Source: Candidatus Rokuibacteriota bacterium (GTDB taxonomy: Bacteria > Methylomirabilota > Methylomirabilia > Rokubacteriales > CSP1-6). From it: a stretch of DNA of 37,541 bases. A model generated the notes under the pieces. The model did no database searches, was not told the DNA's origin, and saw only the letters and a program-made list of their open reading frames with translations. The stretch spans positions 1 through 37,541 of the forward strand of contig QHSL01000010.1 in the NCBI GenBank assembly GCA_003220435.1, given 5' to 3'. Both the position numbers and the translations under genes were made by a program. This document shows positions 22,849 to 31,125 of the stretch, in pieces (the first letter of the stretch is position 1; the number at the start of each line of letters is the position of its first letter).

Positions 22849-24483
22849 TTACCTGTGATCTGACGATCCGGTCGACGTTGCCGTAGTCCCTATCCCGTTG
22901 ATGACTGCGTCCGTCATCGGGCTAGGCCGCCGCAAGCGAATGACGACGGTCGTCCCGCCCTCGGGAGAGGTCCGTTCGTTTTCTACTTCCGCACCAATCT
23001 CCTCCGCCCGCCGGCGCATGAGCGCCATGCCGACGTTCTCGACGAACGGGCCCCCGTCACCGACGCCGTTGTCCCATATCGCGATCTCGACGACTCTCCG
23101 CTGAGGCGAGCGGACCGTGACGCCGATCCGGCTGGCTCGCGAATGCTTTCGGACGTTGATGATAGCCTCAGACAGGATCCGATACAGCAACACAAAATGC
23201 GAACCGTCCCTCAAGCTTTGCCGGATGGTTTCGTCCGTGATCTCCGTGGGACAATCAATCTTCACGGTGCATTGGCCCACGCGGCGCTGCAGATGCGCGC
23301 CGGCATACTCGAGCCGCCGGCGCACCACTGGCAAGAGTCCTTCCGTTTCGAGATCCTGGGGGTAGAGATCGTTCATGACCCGCCGTACATCGGCGACCAG
23401 GTCGTCGAGGCGCCGTTTGGCCTCGCCGTAATCCTGTTCGTCGATGGCCGTCGCTAAATACGCGCAGAGCGTATTGAGAATTTCATGATGGAGCTCCTCT
23501 CCTACGCGCACCGCCTGCTTTTCAAGCTGATCGAGTAATTGTCGGCGCCGGTCTTCGAGTTTGTACCCTGAGACAACGGCAGCCAGCACCATGGCGGTCA
23601 AAGCAATGATGATCGTGAATGACTGGACTAACAGCAGCGACTCGTTGGGCGTTTCTCTCGAAAAAGGCCCGGAGCCGTTGAGAGTGCCCGCTATGGCGAT
23701 CAGGGAAAGCAGCCCGATACTCGTCACCGTCACGAGCTGGCCGAAACGAAATGCCGCCCAGATAAGGACCGGCATACACAAAAGGGCTACTGGATAGTTC
23801 CGAGCTCCGATGGGCAGCGCATTCCAGAATGCAACATATCCAACCACGAGCAGCGTGAACAGTAAGAGGGTGGCCTCCAATAGGATCTTCAGGCTCGATA
23901 CAGTACGTGGCCTCACCGGCCAGAGGACCAGCAGTGGGGCAACGATGAGACTGCCTCCGGCATCACCGAGCCACCAGGTCCACCAGATGTATCCATAATT
24001 GCTCCAGTCGGCGTATCCGCCCAGCGAGAGGCTGGTAACCCCTAGGGTCGCGCTCACCAACGGACTCGCCATTCCGGCGAGAACCACGAACTTGAAAATA
24101 TTCTCCGGCCGATCGAAAACGTTGCGGCCACCGGCAAATCTATTCACCAGATAGGCGCCGCACAGTCCTTCGAGAGTGTTGCCCGTAGCAATCCCACCAG
24201 ATGTTCCAAAGGATCCCGCCGTTGTGATATTCACCAAGAACGCACCCAGGAAGATGCCGGGCCAGACACGGTAGCCCAGTATCAAAAGAGCGGCCAGGGT
24301 GATCCCCGTGGGCGGCCACACTGCGGTGGCGCTTGGGTGGACGAAGGCCAGCGTTAGGGCGAGTTTGCCCGTCACGAAGTAAACAGCAGCTACGAGGACA
24401 ATCAGCACGGCCATCTCGTTGAGCCTGGACCGTCTTGCGGTTTCAGGATCGGATTCAGTTTCTTGTGTCGCCTCTTCTCTCAT
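22849..24483 (-). CDS. MASE1-type membrane sensor histidine kinase (NarL/HisKA_3 class)
   Basis: 544 aa from ATG at 24483. About eight membrane helices fill residues 24-305, with MASE1-like features (FVHPSATAVWPPTGITLAAL, GYRVWPGIFLGAFLVN, TGNTLEGLCGAYLV, WWTWWLGDAGGSLIVAPLL). A short coiled linker leads to the dimerisation/phosphorylation helix VGEELHHEILNTL (His332/333). The ATPase domain has the N-box EAIINVRKHSRA, G1 IWDNGVGDGG and G2 GMALMRRRAEEIGAEV with GGTTVVIRL. The kinase core is the two-helix class that partners LuxR-type regulators. MASE1 sensors detect unknown membrane or periplasmic cues. A C-terminal ~25-residue tail lacks known motifs. Confidence 0.9.
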   Translation of the reverse strand: MREEATQETESDPETARRSRLNEMAVLIVLVAAVYFVTGKLALTLAFVHPSATAVWPPTGITLAALLILGYRVWPGIFLGAFLVNITTAGSFGTSGGIATGNTLEGLCGAYLVNRFAGGRNVFDRPENIFKFVVLAGMASPLVSATLGVTSLSLGGYADWSNYGYIWWTWWLGDAGGSLIVAPLLVLWPVRPRTVSSLKILLEATLLLFTLLVVGYVAFWNALPIGARNYPVALLCMPVLIWAAFRFGQLVTVTSIGLLSLIAIAGTLNGSGPFSRETPNESLLLVQSFTIIIALTAMVLAAVVSGYKLEDRRRQLLDQLEKQAVRVGEELHHEILNTLCAYLATAIDEQDYGEAKRRLDDLVADVRRVMNDLYPQDLETEGLLPVVRRRLEYAGAHLQRRVGQCTVKIDCPTEITDETIRQSLRDGSHFVLLYRILSEAIINVRKHSRASRIGVTVRSPQRRVVEIAIWDNGVGDGGPFVENVGMALMRRRAEEIGAEVENERTSPEGGTTVVIRLRRPSPMTDAVINGIGTTATSTGSSDHR

Positions 24484-24704
24484 AGAATTCGACTCGTGTC
24501 AGACCACCGCGCCGTCGATCGTCCCAAAGGCCAGGAGGGCTTCCCTCCGCAGCTTGGACACTCCGCCAACGAAATGGCCTGCGGAGGTAAATCCCTCAAG
24601 ACGTGGAGTATCTCCTCGGAGTCGGCGCGCCTTTTACTTAGCTCCTCGTTCGCGGCGATGAACTGAGCGGGGAGGGAGCCAGCGTGCAGCTTCGCGAGGC
24701 GCAC
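24480..24704 (-). CDS. Putative 74-aa small protein upstream of the histidine kinase
   Basis: A frame from GTG at 24704 to TGA at 24480-24482 overlaps the kinase ATG as ATGA, typical of coupled genes. It contains NEELSKRRADSEEILHVLRD, homologous to the start of the small frame before the GumC-like gene, then AECPSCGGKPSW with a single CxxC. The true start is uncertain: the frame is open further upstream but looks non-coding there, and no good ribosome-binding site is visible. With the 263 bp to the secreted-protein gene, it fills the 484-bp gap 24484-24967, where I see no other gene. It could be a small regulator or a leader peptide. Confidence 0.4.
   Translation of the reverse strand: MRLAKLHAGSLPAQFIAANEELSKRRADSEEILHVLRDLPPQAISLAECPSCGGKPSWPLGRSTARWSDTSRIL
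24544..24587 (-). promoter_or_regulatory. Nested hairpin in the leader of the histidine kinase operon
   Basis: Perfect 9-bp arms CCTCCGCAG (24544-24552) and CTGCGGAGG (24579-24587) enclose a 26-nt loop. An inner stem GCCA/TGGC lies at 24565-24568 and 24575-24578. On the minus strand it follows the conserved ~49-nt block (24591-24639), the same order as in the GumC-like leader. No U-tract. It may be a regulatory RNA element or chance within a coding frame. Confidence 0.4.
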
Positions 24705-24967
24705 CGGCCGGGGCACTTTCCCTGGGCGAGGTGCGTCCTGGTGACTCGCGGGCCGCCCTAACAAGCGGTCCTCGCTTCTCCTCACTCCGCAATCCGAGAG
24801 CGAGCGTATGTCACGGGCGGAGCAGCATGGCCCGGTCCTGCGAAGAGAAGGAGGGATAACTGGTCCGGATCCCGGTGAAGCAGTCGTCAGAGCAATCAGG
24901 CGAAGCATGCGCGTCCGAGCGGATACCCGCCGACTCGGCGTCAACAATGAGACTCCGGAGGTGCAAA

Positions 24968-26731
24968 GTGGATCGAAGCAGACGACGTGTGTGGTTGGTA
25001 ATCGTTGCGCTCGGGCTCGTCTTCGGCTGGTCTTTCGGGGCCGATGCGCAGGTGACGGTGGTGGATCCCGGGACTGGCAGATCGGTCCAGGCCACTCTCG
25101 GAGCGGTGGTGAATTTGGCCGGCCTGCCCGTGGCAGGCCCCGACTCGGTGACGACCTTCTCCCTTCGCCCCCAGAACGGGATGAGTGACGCAGATTGGAA
25201 CAACCGCGCAAGCCTCGTGCTGCAAAGGAGTGGCTCCCCGAGCGGTGTTCCGCCCACGGTCAGCCCCCAGGGGGGCGCTCCTGCGCAGCCAGCCGCAGGG
25301 GCTCTGACGCCGGGAGCGTTCAAGAATTTCGCCGGACTGGGCGAAGCGGGCCTGACGCCCTCCGACATGGGGCTCGCGGTGAACGACGCCTTCGTCGTCC
25401 AGATGGTCAACAGCCGCATCACGGTGATGGACAAGTCCGGCAACACCCAACCCGGCTTCCCGAAGAGCCTCCAGACTTTCTTCGGCGCCGGGTCCCTCGT
25501 CTTTGACCCCCGGGCCCTTTATGACTGGGCCAACACCCGCTGGATCCTGATCGCTATCAACGAAGACTTCGCTAACAGCAAAGGATTCCTCCAGCTGGCG
25601 GTCAGCCAGACCAGTGACCCGAGAGGACTCTACAATATCTACCAGTTCCAGGTGGGCCCCACGGGGCAGTGCCCCGACTTCCCGACCCTGGGTCAGAGCA
25701 AGGCCGGGATCATCGTCGGCTTCAATGTCTTTGGCTGTAGCCCCGCAGGCTTCGGTGGCTTCGTAAACAGTCACGTCTTCCTCATCTCGAAGGCGCAGGT
25801 CTACGCAGGTGCAGCCACCACGGTCTGGGATCAGTTCGGGTTCAACGTCGGCGGAACGGCCTTCGACACGCTCCAGCCCGCCAACATCTTCGATCCGGCG
25901 GACCGCCCCAGGGCTGCGTTCGTGGTGAACTCTTTAAACATCAACTTCGGCGGCGGCCAGTGCTTCGGCGGCTGCGGCGGGCTGGTCGTCTGGTCGATCT
26001 CGAACCTGTTCGGGTTCCAGAGCGGGGGCCCGGCTCCCGTCTTCGCGGGGATCAGCCTGGCCACGACCTTCACCTACTTTCTATCGTTCGGGGCCCACCA
26101 GCCAGGGTCCGCCTTCTCCATCGACGCAGGAGACACGCGCATCAGCGGCACGGTGCCTTACAAGTCAGGGTCGCTCTGGGCCTCCAACACGACGGGGTGT
26201 ATCCCCTCTTGCGGCGCGACCAACGAGCAGTCGACCTTCATCTGGTGGCAGATCGACCCGATCCTCGACGATAACGGCGGGGGATGCACCGGCGCCTTCA
26301 CGAACCTCTGCCCGAAGATCACCGACGCCCGTATCCTGCAGCAGGACTGCTATTTCTGTGGCGGCAGGGGGGACGCGGGCTCTAATTATTACGCGTCGTT
26401 CGGGCCAGACAGCGAGCGCGATGTCACGGTGGTCTTCAACTACTCGGACCTGAGTGTTAATCCCGGCACCGCGTTCGTCTCGCGGCGCGTCACCCAGGCC
26501 ACGAACACGCTGCACGACGGGGGGATCTTCCTGGCACAGCAGAACGTCTTCTACGGCCAGGTCCGCTGGGGAGACTACACCGCCGCCGCGCCTGACCTGA
26601 GCGGCCCGTTCGGAATCAACACCGGCGACGGCGGTCGCAAGGTCTGGTTCAGCGGCATGTTCGTCGACGGCGCCGGGAACTGGGCCACCCAGATCGGGGC
26701 CAACAAGTTCGTGAACGTGTCCGACCCGTAA
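24968..26731 (+). CDS. Secreted protein of unknown family with five cysteine pairs
   Basis: 587 aa from GTG at 24968, chosen because GGAGG (24957-24961) stands six bases before it; an in-frame ATG at 24947 lacks such a site. Signal peptide: VDRSRRRVWLVIVALGLVFG then a cut near GADAQ. The mature part has a low-complexity Pro/Gly/Ala linker (~PPTVSPQGGAPAQPAAG), then a ~450-residue domain with repeated FG/GF and aromatic motifs (SLVFDPRALYDWANTRW, FSIDAGDTRISG, YYASFGPDSERDVTVVFNYS). Ten cysteines fall in close pairs (QC..FGC, QCFGGC, GCIPSC, GCTGAFTNLC, DCYFC), suggesting disulphides in an exported protein. The tail NVSDP shows no PEP-CTERM signal. Possibly a beta-propeller-like surface protein. 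It is a single-gene unit closed by a terminator. Confidence 0.75.
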   Translation: MDRSRRRVWLVIVALGLVFGWSFGADAQVTVVDPGTGRSVQATLGAVVNLAGLPVAGPDSVTTFSLRPQNGMSDADWNNRASLVLQRSGSPSGVPPTVSPQGGAPAQPAAGALTPGAFKNFAGLGEAGLTPSDMGLAVNDAFVVQMVNSRITVMDKSGNTQPGFPKSLQTFFGAGSLVFDPRALYDWANTRWILIAINEDFANSKGFLQLAVSQTSDPRGLYNIYQFQVGPTGQCPDFPTLGQSKAGIIVGFNVFGCSPAGFGGFVNSHVFLISKAQVYAGAATTVWDQFGFNVGGTAFDTLQPANIFDPADRPRAAFVVNSLNINFGGGQCFGGCGGLVVWSISNLFGFQSGGPAPVFAGISLATTFTYFLSFGAHQPGSAFSIDAGDTRISGTVPYKSGSLWASNTTGCIPSCGATNEQSTFIWWQIDPILDDNGGGCTGAFTNLCPKITDARILQQDCYFCGGRGDAGSNYYASFGPDSERDVTVVFNYSDLSVNPGTAFVSRRVTQATNTLHDGGIFLAQQNVFYGQVRWGDYTAAAPDLSGPFGINTGDGGRKVWFSGMFVDGAGNWATQIGANKFVNVSDP

Positions 26732-26760
26732 GGCCCAGCGACCTAACGGTCGCCCAGGAG

Positions 26761-26800
26761 AGGCCCACCGGGGCTCGGAGGCTCCGGTGGGCCTTTTCTT
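26761..26800 (+). terminator. Rho-independent terminator after the secreted-protein gene
   Basis: GGCCCACCGG (26762-26771) pairs with CCGGTGGGCC (26784-26793), a perfect 10-bp GC-rich stem with a 12-nt loop, followed by TTTTCTT (26794-26800). It starts 30 bp after the stop of the plus-strand gene and lies before the convergent glycosyltransferase gene, so it insulates the two units. Confidence 0.92.
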
Positions 26801-26911
26801 ACGTACGGTCGAGCGCCTCCTGGACCCGCGCACGCTGTTCGCGTTCTCGATTCGTGGGTGGCCTCCGCGCGCCGCTGGGCGCGCGACAACGCTGCCGGTA
26901 GCTGGCCCGCG

Positions 26912-27679
26912 TCACCGCAGATGACGCAGAACCCGGCGAAAAAAGTCGGTGATCTCGCCCGCCGGCTTCGCCATCCAATCGGTGTCCCGGTCGAAGCGGT
27001 GACGCTGCGCGCGCTCGACAAACGACTCGACGGAAGCGACCAGCGTGTCCCGGGTCATCCCGTGCGCCAGGCTCTGTTCCAGCGCCACCGTCGAAGCCGG
27101 GTGCTTGATCGTCGCGCTCAGGGCGAGCTTGAGGTGGGCCGGGCAAAAGCCCGGCGATTGGAATGCGGCGTTCGCGTGCCCATGCTGGAAGAACCGGTCC
27201 AGCGAAAACCCCACTTCGCGTATCGCTCTGCGGGTCACCGCATAGTTGTTGGTGAAACAGAACCCGTCCGCATCGGAACGGACCGCGACGCCCCCGTCGT
27301 AGCGGATCGACCACCAGGTCAACCCGTCCACCTCATCGGCATGAGGCAGCAGGTGCCCGGCCACATCGGGACGGAACCAGTCGTCGTCGTCGACGAACAG
27401 GAACACGCTCGCCTGACCACCCGCCGGCAACGGCCCGGCGTAGATCTCCGCCCCGCGCACCAAACGTAGGTTCCGCAGACACAACTCTTTGAGGAAGCTT
27501 CTCGTCTCGAAAAAGGAGACCAAGAAAGTGGCGTTCCACAGCTCGATGTTCCCCCGCGTAAAGCCGGGCGGGCGGCCGATCAGCCGATCGAACGCGTCGG
27601 TCTGCGCGAGAAAAGTATCGTCGAGGCGTCCCCAGTCGGGGCTTTGCCGTAAGATGATGGCAACCGGAGCGGGATCCAT
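26912..27679 (-). CDS. Putative GT-A-fold glycosyltransferase
   Basis: 255 aa from ATG at 27679. The protein carries VFLFVDDDDWFRPDVAGHLL (~93-112), an acidic run in a strand-loop context like the metal/UDP-sugar-binding DxD of GT-A enzymes, and an aromatic LTWWSIRYDGG afterwards. The N-terminus reads APVAIILRQSPDWGRLDDTF. No other motif was recognised, so the call rests on the DDDD motif and on the neighbourhood of glycan genes. The C-terminal region (VERAQRHRFDRDTDWMA) is helical. It probably acts in the cytoplasm on a sugar acceptor. It is the last gene of a minus-strand group. Confidence 0.5.
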   Translation of the reverse strand: MDPAPVAIILRQSPDWGRLDDTFLAQTDAFDRLIGRPPGFTRGNIELWNATFLVSFFETRSFLKELCLRNLRLVRGAEIYAGPLPAGGQASVFLFVDDDDWFRPDVAGHLLPHADEVDGLTWWSIRYDGGVAVRSDADGFCFTNNYAVTRRAIREVGFSLDRFFQHGHANAAFQSPGFCPAHLKLALSATIKHPASTVALEQSLAHGMTRDTLVASVESFVERAQRHRFDRDTDWMAKPAGEITDFFRRVLRHLR

Positions 27680-27744
27680 TTACGTGTGACCCCAGACGAC
27701 CTCGCCTCGCCGGCGACTGTCTGCAAATCGTACTCGACGGACAA

Positions 27745-29274
27745 TCAAAGCGTGTAATACGCCCCGGCGACAGCAATCAGCGTCATTGCAATCGACAGCA
27801 CAAAGGCCGCGACAAACAGCTTCGGGCCGAGCGACGGTGAGCCTTCGCCGCGGGCGAGCAACACCATCAACGTAGGAAGGAGGGGAACGAAATAGCGGCC
27901 CTGTACACCGGAAATCCTGGAAGCTCCGACCGGAGTGGCGACCAGAAACATCGCGGCCTGGACGAGCAGGCATGCGGCGAGGATCGAACACATGGCAACG
28001 GTAACGGCGGCTGCTCTCGGTCGATTGCCCGGCCGCTTCGAGGCCCACAGGCCGATCAGCAGAAGCGCGACGCTCAACGTGACGTGCCAGACAGAAAGCG
28101 GCCGATCGAGCCATCCCAGAATGCCAACCGAGCGCAGGATCAAAGTGCCGTTTACGATCCAGTCGTCCAAAAACATTTGCGCCGCTAGAATCGGATGCGC
28201 GGCCAACTGAAAGAGTTGGCGTTTGAGATCGAGATCAAGGTCGGTTCGTATCGGCACTGTTACGTGTCGAATCATCGCGAGCCAAACCACCGTTGGCACC
28301 AACGATAGGGCAATCGCACTTGCGCGCTTGACAGCACTTGCGCGACGCTCCAGCGCAAGCAGCAAGAGCAACGGCGCATATGCGAGCTTGGCGCAAATGA
28401 TCGCGCCCAGTACGACCTTCGCTGCCCAGCGTCGCCAACCGCCCGGTTCCATGCGCGCGAGACACAGGACCGCAAAGGCAGCGGCAGCGGCGTTCACGGT
28501 CGCATCGAGCGAAAGCGTTGCGGTCAAGAACACCACCATTGGAACGGCGGCGAAGGCGAGGATCGCGCGAGACAAACCAGGCGCGGCCCACATCGCGAGG
28601 GCGAAAAGCGACATGGCCGCTGCGGCATTGAACAGTCGCGCCGAATAGAACTGAAGGAGTACCCTCTTCGTGAAAACGCGGGCCACCAGGATGCCGGCGA
28701 CCTCGGGCAAATAGATGTAGGGCGGATAGCCGAGGGTGTGCGGAAAGCGGAAATAGACCTTATCGCTTTCCGAAACCTCTATGGACAGTGCCGCGAGAAT
28801 TGTTGCCGGCGTCGTTCGCCGGTCCGTATGAAACCGCAGACGCACTGCGTCGCTTGCAAAAAGCAGATCATCGATTGCTCGCGGAAGCATTCCCCCGAGT
28901 TGGGAGTGCAACTCCTGCACGGATTTTCCTTGCTCCCCGCCTGGCGGAGGCCGATAGGACATGAGCTCGCCCTGGGCGAGCTGGTAAGCGCGGAAGTAAT
29001 GCCGCTGTTCGTCTGGCGCCTGGAACGGCGGAATGAGAAACACCAGAATGACGACGGCGCAGACAAGCACCGCCATCGGGCTCGCCACGCGTGAAACCGT
29101 CGATACGCTGCGGTCACGGTCACGTCCAGCTTGCGCGCCACTCCCTTCTTCGATATTCCGCGGCGAAATCACTGGACCATCGTGGGGCGCCGCGCGCCCA
29201 ACGCGGCAAAGCCCCACTGACTCGCGCGAGTAGTGGCCATCCGTCGACATCGCATCCTCGCACATGCTGCCCAT
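27745..29274 (-). CDS. DUF2142-type polytopic membrane protein (putative glycan/lipid transferase)
   Basis: 509 aa from ATG at 29274 (a TTG lies just before; the ATG at codon 68, start of the first membrane helix, is another option). The sequence after the first helix, IPPFQAPDEQRHYFRAYQLA, and the late GVQGRYFVPLLPTLMVLL are the recognisable marks of DUF2142 proteins. About ten hydrophobic segments follow. The region FSARLFNAAAAMSLFALAMW and the R-x-F-H motif are typical of GT-C-like membrane proteins. Members are found in surface polysaccharide clusters and are thought to be glycosyltransferases or polymerases using lipid-linked sugars; function unproven. It is followed 15-20 bp downstream of a methyltransferase gene. 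Confidence 0.8.
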   Translation of the reverse strand: MGSMCEDAMSTDGHYSRESVGLCRVGRAAPHDGPVISPRNIEEGSGAQAGRDRDRSVSTVSRVASPMAVLVCAVVILVFLIPPFQAPDEQRHYFRAYQLAQGELMSYRPPPGGEQGKSVQELHSQLGGMLPRAIDDLLFASDAVRLRFHTDRRTTPATILAALSIEVSESDKVYFRFPHTLGYPPYIYLPEVAGILVARVFTKRVLLQFYSARLFNAAAAMSLFALAMWAAPGLSRAILAFAAVPMVVFLTATLSLDATVNAAAAAFAVLCLARMEPGGWRRWAAKVVLGAIICAKLAYAPLLLLLALERRASAVKRASAIALSLVPTVVWLAMIRHVTVPIRTDLDLDLKRQLFQLAAHPILAAQMFLDDWIVNGTLILRSVGILGWLDRPLSVWHVTLSVALLLIGLWASKRPGNRPRAAAVTVAMCSILAACLLVQAAMFLVATPVGASRISGVQGRYFVPLLPTLMVLLARGEGSPSLGPKLFVAAFVLSIAMTLIAVAGAYYTL

Positions 29275-29292
29275 CAACTTATTTCAGGAGAG

Positions 29293-30000
29293 TCATAGGG
29301 CGGCACGGCAACGTTCCAAATCAGGATCGCGCGCTTCGAGATAGGCGTAAAGGCTGAGTTGGTGCGCGGGCAGAGGAAAGCGCGTAATTCGGACATTACG
29401 GAAGAAATGGCGTGTCAACCCGATAATTTCGGGCGCTCTATTGACGTGCTCATGCTTCACAATGACTCCGTAATCCAGCCGATTGCGAAGCCAATAGGTG
29501 ATGCCAGTCGTACAGCGCCAGCCTAGCCACCAAAGGAAGCCCCCTTCGCTCGGGATACCTGCTTGGAAGACGCCATCGGCCCGTAACAGGAGACCCGAAC
29601 GGGCTAACTCACGCGGTAGATCTGTCAAATGCTCGAGCACCGCAACCGAAATGATGCGGACGTAGCTCGGCTCGGCTGGGATTTCGGCTTGATTGGCAAA
29701 GACGCGTCGCACCTTCGGGAGACAAGGGCTATCAGCGAAGAGTTCACGGAATGGCTCGACGATATCGTAATCAGCGATTGTTGATTCGAACCTCAGGTGG
29801 TTCAGGGTCCCGGCGCCAATCTCAAGGACCGGCGAACCCGGGATCCCGGCGACCTTGCGGTGCATCCACCCCTCGACGCGTTTGGCGAGATGCTCGATCG
29901 AGGCGGCACCGTCGCGGTTGAGTTTGTATTCGGCGGCAAAGATGCGCTCGTGAGCTGGCGTTAGCGGAGGCCGCACTCGCGGATAGGTCTCAAAGAGCAT
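29293..30000 (-). CDS. Class I SAM-dependent methyltransferase
   Basis: 235 aa from ATG at 30000. Motif I is VLEIGAGTLNHLRFE; the acidic residue after strand 2 lies in DYDIVEPFRELF; motif III/IV is VRIISVAVLEHLTDLPRELA. The remainder (GGFLWWLGWRCTTGITYWL, VKHEHVNRAPEIIGL) is aromatic, as in methyltransferases acting on glycan or lipid acceptors. It lies between a GT2 gene and the DUF2142 gene in one minus-strand group (gaps 42 and about 18 bp). Substrate unknown. GC content appears lower than the left half of the window. Confidence 0.85.
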   Translation of the reverse strand: MLFETYPRVRPPLTPAHERIFAAEYKLNRDGAASIEHLAKRVEGWMHRKVAGIPGSPVLEIGAGTLNHLRFESTIADYDIVEPFRELFADSPCLPKVRRVFANQAEIPAEPSYVRIISVAVLEHLTDLPRELARSGLLLRADGVFQAGIPSEGGFLWWLGWRCTTGITYWLRNRLDYGVIVKHEHVNRAPEIIGLTRHFFRNVRITRFPLPAHQLSLYAYLEARDPDLERCRAAL

Positions 30001-30042
30001 TTTTCACCAGTGGCGGGTGATGGCGTGGCGCGCCGTGCCGGC

Positions 30043-30996
30043 TCAAGCTCTTCCCTTGGGTTGATAGAGCATATCCAGCACCAGCGCTGTCAGGAGCCAC
30101 TGGACGCCCAAGATGATCGGCAATGCCGCCAGGATGATTGTGCCCGCGGTGGCGGGCGTACCCGTGGCAATCGAGAGCCACCATCGATAGGCCCCGAAAA
30201 TAGTGCCGAAAAGGATGCAAGGTATGCCACAGAGCACGCATGCCGTCAGGGCATTGAAGTCCTGAAGGACATAGCGCCAGATGAAGCGTCTGGCCAGCCC
30301 CTTCAGGAGCAGGAAAGGAAAAGTCCCCAGAACGTTGCTTAGTCTCAAGGAGCTCTCCTCGTCTCCGTACCGCGCCGGCATTGGCACGTCCTCGACGACG
30401 GCCCCAAGGATGTTCAGCTCGATCAGCATGCTCGTCTCGAAGAAGAAGCCCCGCGCCAGCCTGGCGAAGTTCAATTGCTTCAGGACGACGCTGCGGATCG
30501 CGGTGTAGCCGTTCATCGGGTCGAGGATCGACCAGTAGCCCGAGACGAGCTTGACGAAGAACGACAGCAAGCTGTTGCCCAGCAGTCGGGCTCTCGGCAT
30601 TCGCGCCAGCGCCGCGATGTCCCAGAAGCGGTTCCCCTTGGCGTAGTCGGCGCGGCCCGCCACGACCCGCTCGAGCAGGGATGGCAGGTACTCCGGCGAC
30701 ATCTGCCCGTCGGCGTCCATCTTCACGCAAATGTCGGCGTCGCGTGCCATGGCTTCCCGATAGCCGCTGATGACGGCGGCGCCAACCCCCTGGTTCCGGT
30801 CGTGGGCGACGAGGACGAGCCGGGCGTCTCGCAGCCGCTCCAGCACGCCACGGGTCCCGTCAGTGGAGGCGTCGTCGACGACGACGATCGTGCGTACGGA
30901 CGGCGGGACGGAAGAAATGACGCGCGCGATGTGCGGTTCCTCGTTGAAGCAGGGGATGATGACCACGATGCAGGGCGCCAACTCAGTGGCCTTCAT
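30043..30996 (-). CDS. Family 2 glycosyltransferase with C-terminal membrane segments (DPM1/GtrB-like)
   Basis: 317 aa. ATG at 30996 is preferred because AGGGA stands just before it and the family start (CIVVIIPCFNEEPHIARVI) follows. GT2 motifs: VVVDDASTDGTRG (nucleotide binding), CVKMDADGQMSPEYL (DxD metal site), GNRFWD and DPMNGYTAIRSVVLKQL. Two to three membrane helices lie at ~245-310. This layout matches dolichol/undecaprenyl-phosphate sugar synthases, which make a polyprenyl-phosphate-linked sugar on the inner membrane for later transfer. Its gene starts the minus-strand group and diverges from the methyltransferase at 31126, separated by 129 bp. Confidence 0.88.
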   Translation of the reverse strand: MKATELAPCIVVIIPCFNEEPHIARVISSVPPSVRTIVVVDDASTDGTRGVLERLRDARLVLVAHDRNQGVGAAVISGYREAMARDADICVKMDADGQMSPEYLPSLLERVVAGRADYAKGNRFWDIAALARMPRARLLGNSLLSFFVKLVSGYWSILDPMNGYTAIRSVVLKQLNFARLARGFFFETSMLIELNILGAVVEDVPMPARYGDEESSLRLSNVLGTFPFLLLKGLARRFIWRYVLQDFNALTACVLCGIPCILFGTIFGAYRWWLSIATGTPATAGTIILAALPIILGVQWLLTALVLDMLYQPKGRA

Positions 30997-31125
30997 TTTT
31001 TCCCTGGTGAGGCGGTCGATCTGTCCGCGGATCAGGTTGACCCGACAGCCGCCGGTAGTCGTCCGATGACCCAACCGCGTTGACTCCGGACAGCGATGCT
31101 AGACTGACCCGGAGAGTCAAATTTC

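Noticed and set aside
24968-26731. PEP-CTERM/exosortase sorting signal on the secreted proteins of region B
   Set aside because: The C-termini end in NNN or NVSDP with no Pro-Glu-Pro motif, membrane helix or basic tail, so an exosortase system is not supported here.
26801-26911. Coding-like tail (NREREQRARVQEALDRT) in another frame downstream of the putative glycosyltransferase stop
   Set aside because: There is no homologous counterpart in the window to prove a frameshift; it may be chance in GC-rich sequence.
31080-31105. TTGACT ... TAGACT as a sigma-70 promoter for the plus-strand methyltransferase
   Set aside because: The spacer is only 14 bp, too short for a standard promoter; left unannotated.
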